A stretch of DNA of 64,000 nt, taken from contig JAHZBZ010000002.1 in assembly GCA_019423125.1 (NCBI GenBank), forward strand, positions 1 through 64,000, written 5' to 3'. Positions 51,698-60,841 of this stretch are shown one piece after another. Position 1 is the first letter of the stretch; the number at the start of each line of letters is the position of its first letter. Source of the DNA: Bacillota bacterium. GTDB taxonomy: Bacteria > Bacillota > Clostridia > Christensenellales > Borkfalkiaceae. Both the position numbers and the translations under genes were made by a program. The notes below the pieces were generated by a model. The model did no database searches. It was not told the origin of the DNA and saw only the letters and a list, made by a program, of their open reading frames with translations.

Positions 51698-52419
51698 TAT
51701 TCGATTTTGATAATGTCGTCTGCATCAAGGTCTTTGAGAAAATCGGGAAGGTCCGGATCCTCTTTTTCTTCCGAAATGTCTTTTTGTGTGTTTTCCGAGG
51801 CTGTGGCGGATTCTGCGCCTTGCGGAGAAGTGTCTTCGTCCTTGTAGACGTTGTTTGCATACAGATACGAATCCGGCTCTTCGGCGTGCAGTTTTGCGAT
51901 GCTCTCCATCAGAGTATCGTAATCCGGCAAGTCTTCAATGCTTGAGAGTTTGAAGCGCTTTAGAAAGTTGTCCGTCGTCGCATAGAGAATAGGACGCCCG
52001 ACTGCGTCTTTACGCCCCACAGGTTCGATCATCTTAAGATCGAGCAAGGTGTGGATCGCATAATCGCAATTGAGCCCGCGCAAAGCCTCGAGTTCCCCTT
52101 TCGTGATCGGCTGTTTATAGGCAATGATCGCAGAGCATTCTAGAATGGTGCGCGTAAATTCACGTTCTTTGATGGGGTTGAGAACGGCGGAGACGTAATC
52201 CTTGTAATCGGGATTGCTGGAAAGCTGCAATTTTTTATTGAAGATAAGAAGACGTAACCCGCTTTTTTCGCTGTAACGCGCCTGAAGATTTTTTGCTGCG
52301 TCTCTTATATCCTTCTCGCCCACACCGAGTTTTTCGGCGATGATGTCAATGGGGACGGGATTCCCCGAGACAAAAAGTATACTTTCGAGTATATTACTCA
52401 AGTTCTCCAAAATCTCCAA
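51697..52419 (-). CDS. scpB: Segregation and condensation protein B
   Basis: Part of the SMC-ScpA-ScpB condensin that folds and segregates the chromosome. 240 residues: two winged-helix domains (LESILFVSGNPVPIDIIAEKLGV; ECSAIIAYKQPITKGELEALRGLNCDYAIHTLLDLKMIEPVGRKDAVGRPILYATTDNFLKRF split across about 95-165) and an acidic tail ending in many Asp/Glu. The start is a TTG at 52419 with GGAGGAG upstream, overlapping scpA by 26 bases. Confidence 0.94.
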   Translation of the reverse strand: MEILENLSNILESILFVSGNPVPIDIIAEKLGVGEKDIRDAAKNLQARYSEKSGLRLLIFNKKLQLSSNPDYKDYVSAVLNPIKEREFTRTILECSAIIAYKQPITKGELEALRGLNCDYAIHTLLDLKMIEPVGRKDAVGRPILYATTDNFLKRFKLSSIEDLPDYDTLMESIAKLHAEEPDSYLYANNVYKDEDTSPQGAESATASENTQKDISEEKEDPDLPDFLKDLDADDIIKIE

Positions 52420-53185
52420 TGAACTCCTCCTCCGTCCTTTCGGGATTGTATTTGATGAGGATCTTCCCGAATGTACCGTCCTGCACGACCTTGACGAACT
52501 GATGTTTCAAAAGCTCTAAAAGTGCCTGAAAGGTCGTGATGATTTCGCTCTTTCCCGAGTGCGGGTTAAAGAGCTCTTCGAATTCCACTTCCCCGCGTTC
52601 GTCCACGGTCGAACAGATGTATGCCGCGCGGTCCGGAATCGTGTAGACATCTTTCGGGATCTCGCGCTGGATCCCCTCTTCGCGCATACGCGCCTCTTGC
52701 CGAAGCATGAGCTCGGTAAAGGCTTTCAAAAGCCCGTCCAGGTTGAAATCCTTATAGACGATTTTTGCTTCGCCTACGTTCTTGTCAGGCGCCTTATAAT
52801 AGTACCCGATCGTCTCAAGCTCTTTGAGCTTTGCGCTCTCTTCCTTGAGCATTTTATACTCTTCCAGCGCACGGATGAGAACGGCCTCCGCATCTTCCTC
52901 ATCTGATTCCGGCTCTACGATCGCAGGAACAAGGCTTTTTGCCTTGATCTCGAGGATCGCGGACGCGATGCTCAGATATTCGCTCGCCTTATCGATATCT
53001 ATGTACGGCAATCCCTTCATGTAGTCGAGGAATTGCTCCGTGACCTTGGAGACGAAGACGTCTTTGATCTCGATCTGCTCTTGTTTGATCAGGAACAGAA
53101 GCAAATCGAGCGGCCCCTCAAAATTATCGAGTACGGTCGTATAATCGACGACAGATTCAAAATTTTCTGCAGGATCTTTTGCCAT
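52394..53185 (-). CDS. scpA: Segregation and condensation protein A
   Basis: Kleisin subunit bridging the SMC heads. 263 residues with N-terminal FEGPLDLLLFLIKQEQIEIKDV (about residues 18-39), YLSIASAILEIKAKSLVP and a C-terminal winged-helix (VTTFQALLELLKHQFV-like region). Its ATG directly follows the stop codon of the M50 protease gene. Confidence 0.95.
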   Translation of the reverse strand: MAKDPAENFESVVDYTTVLDNFEGPLDLLLFLIKQEQIEIKDVFVSKVTEQFLDYMKGLPYIDIDKASEYLSIASAILEIKAKSLVPAIVEPESDEEDAEAVLIRALEEYKMLKEESAKLKELETIGYYYKAPDKNVGEAKIVYKDFNLDGLLKAFTELMLRQEARMREEGIQREIPKDVYTIPDRAAYICSTVDERGEVEFEELFNPHSGKSEIITTFQALLELLKHQFVKVVQDGTFGKILIKYNPERTEEEFIGDFGELE

Positions 53186-53884
53186 TTAGAATACCAACCC
53201 CCAGAGCGCCGTGATCGGCCAGCCGACGATATTGACGACAAACGTAAGGATATACCCGAGAATGTCTATATAGGAGAAGATCTGTCCTGCCAGTGCAAAC
53301 ATCTCGTAAGAGCTGAGCATGCTTGCGAGATAATGGATGAGAATCAGGATCAGCAGGATAATGTGCCCGTATCTTTCAAAGAATTGATAAACTTTTCCCT
53401 GCCTGCGGTTGAGGGACTGAACAACTCTCCAGCCGTCAAGCGGCGGGAGAGGGATGAGGTTGAAGACGCAGAAAGAGAGGGAAAAAAGAAACAAATCGTA
53501 AGTCAGATAATACAAAAAGAAATCAAGCGCTCCGATCTGCGTATTCACAAAGGTGACAACGAGCATGAACAGCGGATAAAAAAGAAATGCCGTGATGTAG
53601 TTCATCACCACACCCGCGATCGCCGTCAGAAAAAGTCCCCTCTTCCAATGATTAAAATTATACGGATTGATCGGAACGGGCTTTGCCCAGCCGAATCCCG
53701 CAAAGGTGAACATAATGAGACCGAGAATATCAAAATGTGCGATCGGATTGAGCGTGAGCCGTCCGTTTGTACGCGGCGTGGGATCGCCACACCGCACGGC
53801 AACGAATGCGTGCGAAAATTCGTGAAGCGTAAGAACGATTGTTACGGCGAAAAAACTCGCAATGAGATAGATGACGTATTCCAT
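53186..53884 (-). CDS. Site-2-type M50 membrane metalloprotease
   Basis: 232 residues with about five or six membrane segments. The zinc motif HEFSH lies in the first helix (about residues 21-25), followed by ARCGDPTPRTNGRLTLNPIAHFD, and the second ligand region NLIPLPPLDGW with Asp is near residue 150, the M50B/YwhC pattern. The start at 53884 is used because the upstream frame runs into non-coding sequence. It shares an operon with scpA and scpB, an order common in Bacillota. Confidence 0.92.
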   Translation of the reverse strand: MEYVIYLIASFFAVTIVLTLHEFSHAFVAVRCGDPTPRTNGRLTLNPIAHFDILGLIMFTFAGFGWAKPVPINPYNFNHWKRGLFLTAIAGVVMNYITAFLFYPLFMLVVTFVNTQIGALDFFLYYLTYDLFLFSLSFCVFNLIPLPPLDGWRVVQSLNRRQGKVYQFFERYGHIILLILILIHYLASMLSSYEMFALAGQIFSYIDILGYILTFVVNIVGWPITALWGLVF

Positions 53885-53963
53885 AAAAGACCTTGCAAAA
53901 ATTATACTATATTTGAAAGAAAAATGCAAGGTTCTTGAGGTAAAAACCCTAAAAGACATAAAA

Positions 53964-53989
53964 TCGCGGAGCATATACATGCTCCGCGA
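53964..53989 (-). terminator. lysA terminator
   Basis: 11-base stem TCGCGGAGCAT / ATGCTCCGCGA just past the lysA stop; TTTTAT follows on the minus strand. Confidence 0.75.
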
Positions 53990-53997
53990 CAGATCGT

Positions 53998-55323
53998 TTA
54001 TTTAAGTTTTGCGGGGATAACGTCGTTGCGGATAAGGTCCTCATACGACTGCGGCTTGACGATGTACTCCGCTTTTCCGTCCTGAACGAGAACAACGGGC
54101 GGGATCAGGTTTCGGTTATAGTTGCTCGCCATCGAATAGTTATAGGCTCCCGTGGAGAGTACGGCAAGGATATCGCCGCGCTTTGCCGCAGGAAGAGCGA
54201 CGTCTGCACAGACTATGTCACCGCTTTCGCAGCACTTGCCGGCGATCGAAACTATCTCAGTCGGCTTTTCGTTTGCGCGGTTGGCAAGCACCGCCGTATA
54301 TTTAGCCTGGTAAAGCGCATAGCGCGGATTGTCAAACATTCCGCCATCCACGGCGACGTATTTTTTTACTCCTGGAATATCTTTGATCGCACCGATGGTA
54401 TAGAGCGTGATGCCCGCCTCGCCTACGATCGAGCGGCCCGGTTCAATGAGAATGTACGGGCGCTTAAGTCCGCATTCGTCCGCGCGCTCTTTCAGTCTTG
54501 CGAGGATGGCTTTCAGATAATCCGCATACCCATCGCAGGAGACTTTTGCATCCTCATCCGTGTACCAAATACCGTATCCTCCGCCGAGGTTGAGAACGTC
54601 CGCCTCAAACCCAAGTTTATCGCGCATGCCTTTCATGAAATCGACCATCTTGTCGACGGCGGTCGTGAAAGATTTTTTTTCAAAAATCTGCGAACCGATA
54701 TGGCAATGATATCCTTTCAGGCGGATGTTTTTCTTTTGGAGAGCGTAGGCACTGATTTTTTCTGCCGTTCCGTCCGAGACGGAAAAACCGAACTTGCTGT
54801 CTGTCTTTGCGGTCTGGATAAAGCGGTGTGTGTGCGCTTCCACGCCGGGATTTACGCGAATGAGTACGTCCTGAACTCTTCCCCTTTCCGCCGCAAGAGC
54901 ATCGATGGTATCGAGTTCGTCATAGGAATCGACAACGATAAGGCCGATCTTATGATCAAGCGCAAGCGTGAGCTCGTCGAGAAGCTTGTTGTTTCCGTGC
55001 AGGACCATTTTTTCGGCGGGAAATCCTGCATGAAGTGCGGTATAGAGCTCTCCGCCTGAGACTATGTCGCATCCGATCTCCTCGCTGTTTGCGATTCTAT
55101 AGATCGCAAGGCAGGAAAATGCCTTGGATGCATACAGGACGAGCCCATTTCCGCCGTATTCTTTTTCGATTGTGTCGCGGTAGATCCTGCACATGGCACG
55201 AATGTAGTTTTCGTCCATGACATAGAGCGGCGTGCCGAAAGACTTTGCGAGATTGACGGCGTCCGCACCGCCGATCTCAAGGTGACCTTGTGTGTTGATT
55301 TTCAGTGTTTCGCGTTCATTCAT
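53998..55323 (-). CDS. lysA: Diaminopimelate decarboxylase
   Basis: Final step of lysine synthesis, meso-diaminopimelate to lysine. 441 residues: YASKAFSC with the pyridoxal-phosphate Lys (about residue 58), GYHCHIGSQIF, LGGGYGIWY, EPGRSIVGEAG and the C-terminal CESGDIVCAD with catalytic Cys. The start at 55323 follows GAGGAA; an ATG five codons earlier has no site. No lysine riboswitch is visible in the roughly 100-base leader. Confidence 0.95.
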   Translation of the reverse strand: MNERETLKINTQGHLEIGGADAVNLAKSFGTPLYVMDENYIRAMCRIYRDTIEKEYGGNGLVLYASKAFSCLAIYRIANSEEIGCDIVSGGELYTALHAGFPAEKMVLHGNNKLLDELTLALDHKIGLIVVDSYDELDTIDALAAERGRVQDVLIRVNPGVEAHTHRFIQTAKTDSKFGFSVSDGTAEKISAYALQKKNIRLKGYHCHIGSQIFEKKSFTTAVDKMVDFMKGMRDKLGFEADVLNLGGGYGIWYTDEDAKVSCDGYADYLKAILARLKERADECGLKRPYILIEPGRSIVGEAGITLYTIGAIKDIPGVKKYVAVDGGMFDNPRYALYQAKYTAVLANRANEKPTEIVSIAGKCCESGDIVCADVALPAAKRGDILAVLSTGAYNYSMASNYNRNLIPPVVLVQDGKAEYIVKPQSYEDLIRNDVIPAKLK

Positions 55324-55380
55324 TATATTTTTCCTCATTTTGTTGTAAGGCTTTCCCCTTTATTTTACCAAATTAAGGGG

Positions 55381-55414
55381 AAAAAAGCAACCCTATAGGA
55401 AAAGATCGGGCTGC
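55381..55414 (-). terminator. galT terminator
   Basis: On the minus strand GCAGCCC pairs with GGGTTGC around a 14-base loop, followed by six T. Confidence 0.65.
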
Positions 55415-55432
55415 CTTTCTTATTTGATTTTC

Positions 55433-56971
55433 TTATATCTCCGTTAATGCAAGGCGATCCATGAATTTGAGAAATCCCTTTTGTCCGATCTCGTCTTTTT
55501 TGAAGACGGCTGTATTGTCGAGGATCGCCGCGCAGACTTTGTTGACGCGGTCCTGCACGCGCACGTGCGCCTCTTTTTTATCTTTGGCTTTCCCCTCAGC
55601 AAGAAGCGATGCGATCATGTCACGATGCACGTAAAGATCTGCATCTTCTCTTTCAAGCGCTGCGCGATCGTATTCTGTTTTTCCGCAGAGAATATCTTCG
55701 ATCTCGTCCAGCTGTCTTTTCAGCCTGCCCGGTAAGATGAAAAGGCCCATCGCCTCGATCAGCCCGATCCCTTCGCTCTTGATGTTCTGGTATTCGGGAT
55801 GGACGTGGAAGATCCCGTCAGGGAACTGCTCATCCGTGCGATTATTGCGCAAAATCAGTGTAAATAAATATGTGTTTTTGACCTTGCGGCAGATGGGAGA
55901 AACTGTGTTGTGGCGTGTTTGTCCCGTGTGGCTCAGGATATTGCATTCTTCGCAGGAAAAATCTGTCCACTTTTCGATGATCTCCGCGGCGAGAGCGGAT
56001 ACCTGAGTGCGGTCCTCTCCTTCGATGCGGATCGCGCTGTTGTACCAGTCGAGAATTCCGATGCGCAGGGAAGGATATTTTTCGGAGCGGAAATTTTTTA
56101 TTGTGCCCGCTGAATGCATCGGCATGAGATGCAGTCCGCCCTGGTAGTGCTCGTGGTTCAGAATGGACCCGCCGACAATGGGAAGAGATGCGTTGCTGCC
56201 GATGGAATAATTGGGAAGAAGATCGACAAAGTCGAGAAGTTTATCGGGAGTACGCGCATCCACGTTCATGGGAACATGGTCTTCGTTGATGACGATGCAA
56301 TGTTCGTCATAATATGCATAAGGAGAGTATTGCATGAACCACTTTTCTCCCCCGAGCGTCATCTTGATGGTGCGGATGTTGCGGCGAGCGGGATGCGATG
56401 CCGTTCCGCCGAATCCCTCGTTTTCCTTGCAGAGAAGGCAGGCGGGATATTTTTTCGTCTGCGGCGCCGAAAGAAGCTTTGCGATATCTTTGTTCTTTTT
56501 CTCGGGCTTGGACAGGTTTACCGTGATCTCCAGACGTCGGCTGCCGTCCGTATAATCCCATTTCAGATTTTTTGCGATCGCCGTTTTCTGTATGTAGCCG
56601 TTTTTGACGGAAATATCGTAAAGGTAGTCGCACGCCGCCTGAGGCCCCTCTTTTTCGCGCAATTGATTGAAGGACGCATTGATCTGTGACGGCAGCTGCG
56701 TCAGCATACCGAAGATGTCAGTGCAGAAGCGCTCGGCACTGCTCTCATCCGCAAGCCCGTTTTCAAGAGCATACTCTGTAAGCTCACGGTTGAGTTCATC
56801 CGGCACATCCATCATTTGAATGTCGGAAACATCAATCTCTTCCTCATAAGGTTCGCTTAAACGCAGAGCAGAAAGAAGAGCGTTCCGCATATAGATCTTA
56901 TCCGTTTCATTCAGATAAAGATGCGCGCTTGCATAAGCAAGAAGTCTTTCAACGAGCAATTTTCCGTCCAT
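55433..56971 (-). CDS. galT: UDP-glucose-hexose-1-phosphate uridylyltransferase (GalT, Firmicute type)
   Basis: Leloir pathway: exchanges uridylyl between UDP-glucose and galactose 1-phosphate. 512 residues, the long class found in Bacillota: NEGFGGTASHPARRNIRTIKM, WFMQYSPYAYYDEHCIVI, and SLPIVGGSILNHEHYQGG with the HxH-like active site. The ATG at 56971 has GAGG eight bases upstream; a GTG three codons earlier is less well placed. galK and galE are not in the window. Confidence 0.94.
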   Translation of the reverse strand: MDGKLLVERLLAYASAHLYLNETDKIYMRNALLSALRLSEPYEEEIDVSDIQMMDVPDELNRELTEYALENGLADESSAERFCTDIFGMLTQLPSQINASFNQLREKEGPQAACDYLYDISVKNGYIQKTAIAKNLKWDYTDGSRRLEITVNLSKPEKKNKDIAKLLSAPQTKKYPACLLCKENEGFGGTASHPARRNIRTIKMTLGGEKWFMQYSPYAYYDEHCIVINEDHVPMNVDARTPDKLLDFVDLLPNYSIGSNASLPIVGGSILNHEHYQGGLHLMPMHSAGTIKNFRSEKYPSLRIGILDWYNSAIRIEGEDRTQVSALAAEIIEKWTDFSCEECNILSHTGQTRHNTVSPICRKVKNTYLFTLILRNNRTDEQFPDGIFHVHPEYQNIKSEGIGLIEAMGLFILPGRLKRQLDEIEDILCGKTEYDRAALEREDADLYVHRDMIASLLAEGKAKDKKEAHVRVQDRVNKVCAAILDNTAVFKKDEIGQKGFLKFMDRLALTEI

Positions 56972-57171
56972 TATGAACACCTCGAAAAGAATTGGAAAGG
57001 TCTTGCGTTCCCATTTATTATTATACCATTTTTAGGAGAGCGCAGTCAAGCATGAAAAAAATTTTTATAGCCACTTTTACATAAATCTTTCAAAGTTTTA
57101 CCCTTCCCCGAGCGGTCGCTTTTTTCTTGTTGACGAATAGTGAAAAGATTTTAAAAAAGAATCAATGATGA

Positions 57172-57204
57172 CAAAAAGAGGACGCGTGTTGCGTCCTCTT
57201 TTTG
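57172..57204 (-). terminator. Terminator of the tRNA-Leu/tRNA-Val unit
   Basis: Perfect 14-base stem CAAAAAGAGGACGC / GCGTCCTCTTTTTG with five-base loop; T-run on the minus strand. Confidence 0.85.
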
Positions 57205-57207
57205 TTC

Positions 57208-57284
57208 TGGTAGAGACAGTAGGACTCGAACCTACGACCTCTCGCATGTGAAGCGAGCGCTCTAACCAACTGAGCTATGCCTCC
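57208..57284 (-). tRNA. tRNA-Val (CAC anticodon)
   Basis: D arm GCTCAGTTGGTTAGAGC, anticodon arm CTCGC-TTCACAT-GCGAG (CAC), T arm GTAGG-TTCGAGT-CCTAC, A discriminator and encoded CCA. The acceptor GGAGGCA/TGTCTCT contains two G-U pairs, including G1-U72 at the very end, which is unusual. Confidence 0.92.
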
Positions 57285-57309
57285 ATGGCTCCCCTTTCGG
57301 AGAGAAAAT

Positions 57310-57396
57310 TGGTGCGAGTGACAGGACTTGAACCTGCACGGGATCGCTCCCACTAGAACCTGAATCTAGCGCGTCTGCCAGTTTCACCACACTCGC
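57310..57396 (-). tRNA. tRNA-Leu (CAG anticodon)
   Basis: Class II tRNA: acceptor GCGAGTG/CACTCGC, anticodon loop TTCAGGT (CAG), long variable arm, T arm CAGGTTCAAGTCCTG, A discriminator and encoded CCA. It lies 25 bases upstream of tRNA-Val in the same transcript. Confidence 0.95.
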
Positions 57397-57483
57397 ATAT
57401 TTCTTCTATTTTTACCCGGCGAAGAAGACCGAGGCGGGAGTAAGACTCTGATCCGCGATATAATTTCTGCAATGCAGGAATTA

Positions 57484-58194
57484 TCACAACCGAATGCAAG
57501 GCTCTATGAGCGTCTTTTCGACCTTTCCGTCCTTCGGATGAAGAAAATAAGCATTGCCTCCGCAACTGATGGAACGGACGATCTTGCCATCTGTGATCTC
57601 GATCGCAGAACAGTCTTCCAAACCAACAGCATCTTTATTATTATACAAGATTATCCTGTCAAAGTCAAGCATTCTGAGACCATAATGCGGAGAAATTGTT
57701 GATTTGATCCAACCCAAACCGGAATAGATGGAATAGCTTTCCCCTATCCCGATCATAGCGGAATCCGTGTACATATTTTCAAACCAACAGATCGCGCCGG
57801 CAGACAACCCGCATACGATTACTCCACGTTCATATGCGTCTTCGATCAGCCCGAGGAGTCCTGTCTTTTTCCAATGCTCGAGCATGAAAACTGTGTCTCC
57901 GCCGCCTATGTAGAGAAAATCCGCTTTTTGAAATTTTTCCTTTATCTTATCAAAGCTCATCTCTCCGTAAACAGAGAGGGCGACATCGGCTTTGATGTCG
58001 TAAACAGAAGTATAAGTTTTCCGAAAACTGTTGAAATAGGGCATGCTGTCGTGGCTTGCGGTCGGAATAAAAAGCCCATAGGCGCGACGATCTTTCGCGC
58101 GCGCCTTGGCCTTTTGTGCAATATATCCGTCGATCGCGAGCGTCTCTTTGCTCTTGAGTTCGCCACCGCCGATGCAGATAAGTGTCTTTTCCAT
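57484..58194 (-). CDS. pepE: Peptidase E-like (S51 family) protease
   Basis: Intracellular serine peptidase of the S51 fold, known for cutting Asp-X dipeptides. 236 residues: ICIGGGEL start, IPTASHDSMPYFNSF, FLYIGGGDTVFMLEHW, the nucleophile elbow CGLSAGAICWF (Ser about 129) and SPHYG. Substrate preference in this subfamily is not established, hence the cautious name. It begins four bases past the stop of the 58199 gene. Confidence 0.88.
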   Translation of the reverse strand: MEKTLICIGGGELKSKETLAIDGYIAQKAKARAKDRRAYGLFIPTASHDSMPYFNSFRKTYTSVYDIKADVALSVYGEMSFDKIKEKFQKADFLYIGGGDTVFMLEHWKKTGLLGLIEDAYERGVIVCGLSAGAICWFENMYTDSAMIGIGESYSIYSGLGWIKSTISPHYGLRMLDFDRIILYNNKDAVGLEDCSAIEITDGKIVRSISCGGNAYFLHPKDGKVEKTLIEPCIRL

Positions 58195-58198
58195 CTGT

Positions 58199-58663
58199 CT
58201 ATGCGCGTCCCTTCAATTGCTTATCCCGAGCCAAAAGATTTTCAGAAAAGCGGATACACTCGCGTACTTTTGCGAGGGCTCGCTCGTATTCGGAAAAATC
58301 CTCTCCTTCACGCAACCCGAATTTATAGGGCGCAAGCAGGTTTTCAACTTCATAAAGGGTCTGACTGATATTATCTAGATCGCCGATACGCTCTTTTTCG
58401 GCAAGCAAATTCGTTGTATAAGCAAGACGGTCGGTCGTATAGATGAATTTTGTTATCTTGCGGAAAAAATCATATCCGTTGCTCGGATGCTCGCGCTCGT
58501 TTTTAAGAAATTGCTCAAGTGTATTCAGATGCGCGTGCAGCCTGTTGTTAAGTTCATTGTGATTGGGCAGGCGTGTCTTGCGCTTGATGAGAAGCAGAAT
58601 GAAGATGCCGACGACGATGATCGCCGCGTAAATAAGATATTCCGTTAGGATCATATAATCCAT
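58199..58663 (-). CDS. Single-pass membrane protein with a helical cytoplasmic part
   Basis: 154 residues: one N-terminal membrane helix (about 8-27, IYAAIIVVGIFILLLI) followed by a basic stretch (KRKTR) and a long predicted-helical region rich in Leu, Glu and Lys (LHAHLNTLEQFLKNERE; LLAEKERIGDLDNISQTLYEVENLL). I do not recognise a family. The ATG overlaps the mscS stop codon (TGATG) and has GGAGGAG upstream, so it is coupled to the channel gene and may be its partner. Confidence 0.7.
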   Translation of the reverse strand: MDYMILTEYLIYAAIIVVGIFILLLIKRKTRLPNHNELNNRLHAHLNTLEQFLKNEREHPSNGYDFFRKITKFIYTTDRLAYTTNLLAEKERIGDLDNISQTLYEVENLLAPYKFGLREGEDFSEYERALAKVRECIRFSENLLARDKQLKGRA

Positions 58664-59523
58664 CAGTTCGTCTCCTCCTTTTCATTCTGCGTGCCGGCTT
58701 CTTTGTCTTCCGATAAAAGAGTGACGTCGAGGCGGTTGAACGGAATACTGATCCCGTTTTCGAGAAGCGCTTCCAGAACGACCTCATAAAGATCATACTG
58801 CGTGTCCCAGAAATTTTCGTTGAGCGTCCACACACGAGCGGCAAAATTCAGACTGCTCGCCCCGAATTCTTTGAGAATAACGGAAGGCGCAGGCGTTGAG
58901 ACAGTGTATTTGTAAGCAGAGATGCTGTCGAGCATAATTTTCTTGACTTGTGCGACGTCTGTGCCGTAAGGGATCGGTACATCGATGGAGACCCTGCGCA
59001 AAGGCATCGCGCTGTAGTTGATCATCTTGGAGCTGAGGATCTCGCTGTTCGGAACAATGATCTCTTCATTGCTGTACGTGAGAATTTTGGTATTGAACAG
59101 ACGAATATCCTGCACAAGGCCGTCAATGCCGTTAATTTCGACGTAGTCGCCTTTTTTAAAGGGCTTTGTAAAGATGATTATGACGCCGTTTGCAAGGCTT
59201 CCGAGGCTGTCTTTCAGCGCGAGGGCGACTGCGAGGGCTACAGCAGAAAATGCTGCAATGATGCCCGCAGTGGAAAAACCGAGCGATGTGACGAGCACGA
59301 TGACAAGGACAATGTACAAAAAAACGGCGACGATGGAGGTCACAAAAGACGCCGCAGAGTTGTCCAGCTTGCTTTTTAGGGTGGCTTTGCGCGTGAGAAT
59401 GTTGACGATCTTGATGACGATCAGCCCCAATACAAGGAAGGCGATCGTCCGAACGATCGCAAGACCCGTATTGTTTACGAAATCCGCACCGATCTGTTTA
59501 AGGGTTTCCAAAAATTGATCCAT
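58663..59523 (-). CDS. MscS-family mechanosensitive channel
   Basis: 286 residues: three membrane helices (about 20-110), the pore helix FSAVALAVALALKDSLGSLANGVIII, then the beta domain (FKKGDYVEINGIDGLVQDIRLFNTKI; NEEIIVPNSEIL) and a C-terminal alpha-beta domain. These channels open on membrane stretch to release solutes in osmotic downshock. GGAG is nine bases before the ATG. Confidence 0.95.
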   Translation of the reverse strand: MDQFLETLKQIGADFVNNTGLAIVRTIAFLVLGLIVIKIVNILTRKATLKSKLDNSAASFVTSIVAVFLYIVLVIVLVTSLGFSTAGIIAAFSAVALAVALALKDSLGSLANGVIIIFTKPFKKGDYVEINGIDGLVQDIRLFNTKILTYSNEEIIVPNSEILSSKMINYSAMPLRRVSIDVPIPYGTDVAQVKKIMLDSISAYKYTVSTPAPSVILKEFGASSLNFAARVWTLNENFWDTQYDLYEVVLEALLENGISIPFNRLDVTLLSEDKEAGTQNEKEETN

Positions 59524-59561
59524 ATTGTTTTACTCCGTTGCCCGCCTTCACGGTCGAGCAA

Positions 59562-60839
59562 TTATTTTATCGAGCGCAAAAGGCGGTCTCTACGCTTCTC
59601 GCATTCGCAAAAGATCCTGTCGAGATCTTCTCCGATGAAGTAAGTTCCCCTGTCGTAGACGATCTTTCCGTTTGCCACGGTCAAAAGCACGTCGGAAGTG
59701 TCCGCGCTGTAGACGAGGTTTTTGCATATGTCCGAGAGCGGCCGCAGATTGGGCTGCGAAAGGTCGATGAGCACGAGATCAGCGAAGTTTCCTTCTGCGA
59801 TCTCTCCGCCCGCGAAGCCGAGCGCCCTGTAGCCGTTTTCCGTCGCAGCGGCAATGCATTCGCGTGCGTCCACCGCCGCACTGTCTTTCATGCTTTCTTT
59901 CTGCAGGCAGGTATACAGGTACATCTCACGGAACATGGACGCGGCGTTGTTGCTCGCTGTTCCGTCCGTTCCGATGGCGGGGCGCATCCCTGCGCCGAGC
60001 ATGCTGTACACCGGCGCGATGCCGGAAGCAAGTTTTAAATTGCTTCCGCTGTTTATGACGGGCGTAACGCCGCACTGTCCGAGGAGCGCGACGTCGTCTT
60101 TGTCGCAATAGACACAGTGCGCGGCAATACCGCCGTTGTCAAAAAAACCAAGCCTGTGAAGATACTGCGGCGGGGTAAGTCCGCCGTGACGGACGGTACA
60201 GTCGCCGACTTCTTTGAGTGTTTCACTCAAGTGGATGCACGTCTGCGCGCCCGTCTCGGCGGCGAGATCGGCAACGCCTTCCAGAAGTTTTTCCTCGCAG
60301 CTGTATTCGGCGTGTACACCGAGAAAGTAGCGTACTCTGTCTGACAGAGTACTGAATTTATTGTAATTTTCTTCGAGTTCGGCGAGGACGTCGCCGCCCG
60401 AAAGCGAATTTTTCCCTCCGCACAGCGCCAAACACAGGTTGGCCTTTTTTGCGGCTTCGTATACGGCATTGTCGCAAAAATACATATCCGCAAAGCATGT
60501 GATGCCGCCGCGGACAAATTCGGCGAGCTGAAGCATGGAGCCCCAGTAGATGTCCTCTTCGGTGAGTGCAGACTCCAGAGGGAAGATGCGATCATAAAGC
60601 CACTTATCCAGCGGCAAGTCGTCTGCAATGCCGCGGAACAGGCTCATCGCAACATGCGTATGCGCGTTGCAGAACCCGCTCATCAGTAAGTTTTTGCCGC
60701 AGTCGATCTTTGAATCAAACTCCCCTTCGGCGCGCTTCCCGACGTAGACGATTTTGCCGTCTTGTGTCGCGACTTCTCCGTCGAACGGTTCGTCGTGCGC
60801 GCCTGTGAGGATTTTGGCATTATAAAAAAGCTGTCGCAC
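59562..60839 (-). CDS. Amidohydrolase, probable MTA/SAH deaminase type
   Basis: 425 residues of the cytosine-deaminase-like amidohydrolase group: metal HxH in GFCNAHTHVAMSLFRG (about residues 58-60), LDKWLYDRIFPLE, the third His in FLGVHAEYSC, IHLSET, GIAAHCVYCD and the metal Asp in IGTDGTASNN. These features fit 5-methylthioadenosine/S-adenosylhomocysteine deaminases; guanine or other deamination cannot be excluded. The start is a GTG two bases after the galU stop. Confidence 0.88.
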   Translation of the reverse strand: MRQLFYNAKILTGAHDEPFDGEVATQDGKIVYVGKRAEGEFDSKIDCGKNLLMSGFCNAHTHVAMSLFRGIADDLPLDKWLYDRIFPLESALTEEDIYWGSMLQLAEFVRGGITCFADMYFCDNAVYEAAKKANLCLALCGGKNSLSGGDVLAELEENYNKFSTLSDRVRYFLGVHAEYSCEEKLLEGVADLAAETGAQTCIHLSETLKEVGDCTVRHGGLTPPQYLHRLGFFDNGGIAAHCVYCDKDDVALLGQCGVTPVINSGSNLKLASGIAPVYSMLGAGMRPAIGTDGTASNNAASMFREMYLYTCLQKESMKDSAAVDARECIAAATENGYRALGFAGGEIAEGNFADLVLIDLSQPNLRPLSDICKNLVYSADTSDVLLTVANGKIVYDRGTYFIGEDLDRIFCECEKRRDRLLRSIK

Positions 60840-60841
60840 GG

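Noticed and set aside
55324..55432. Possible lysine riboswitch before lysA
   Set aside because: The interval is only about 110 bases and is occupied by the galT terminator; no riboswitch-like multi-helix core is seen.
57460..57484. Palindrome at the pepE stop codon as a terminator
   Set aside because: It has almost no loop and no T-run on the minus strand.
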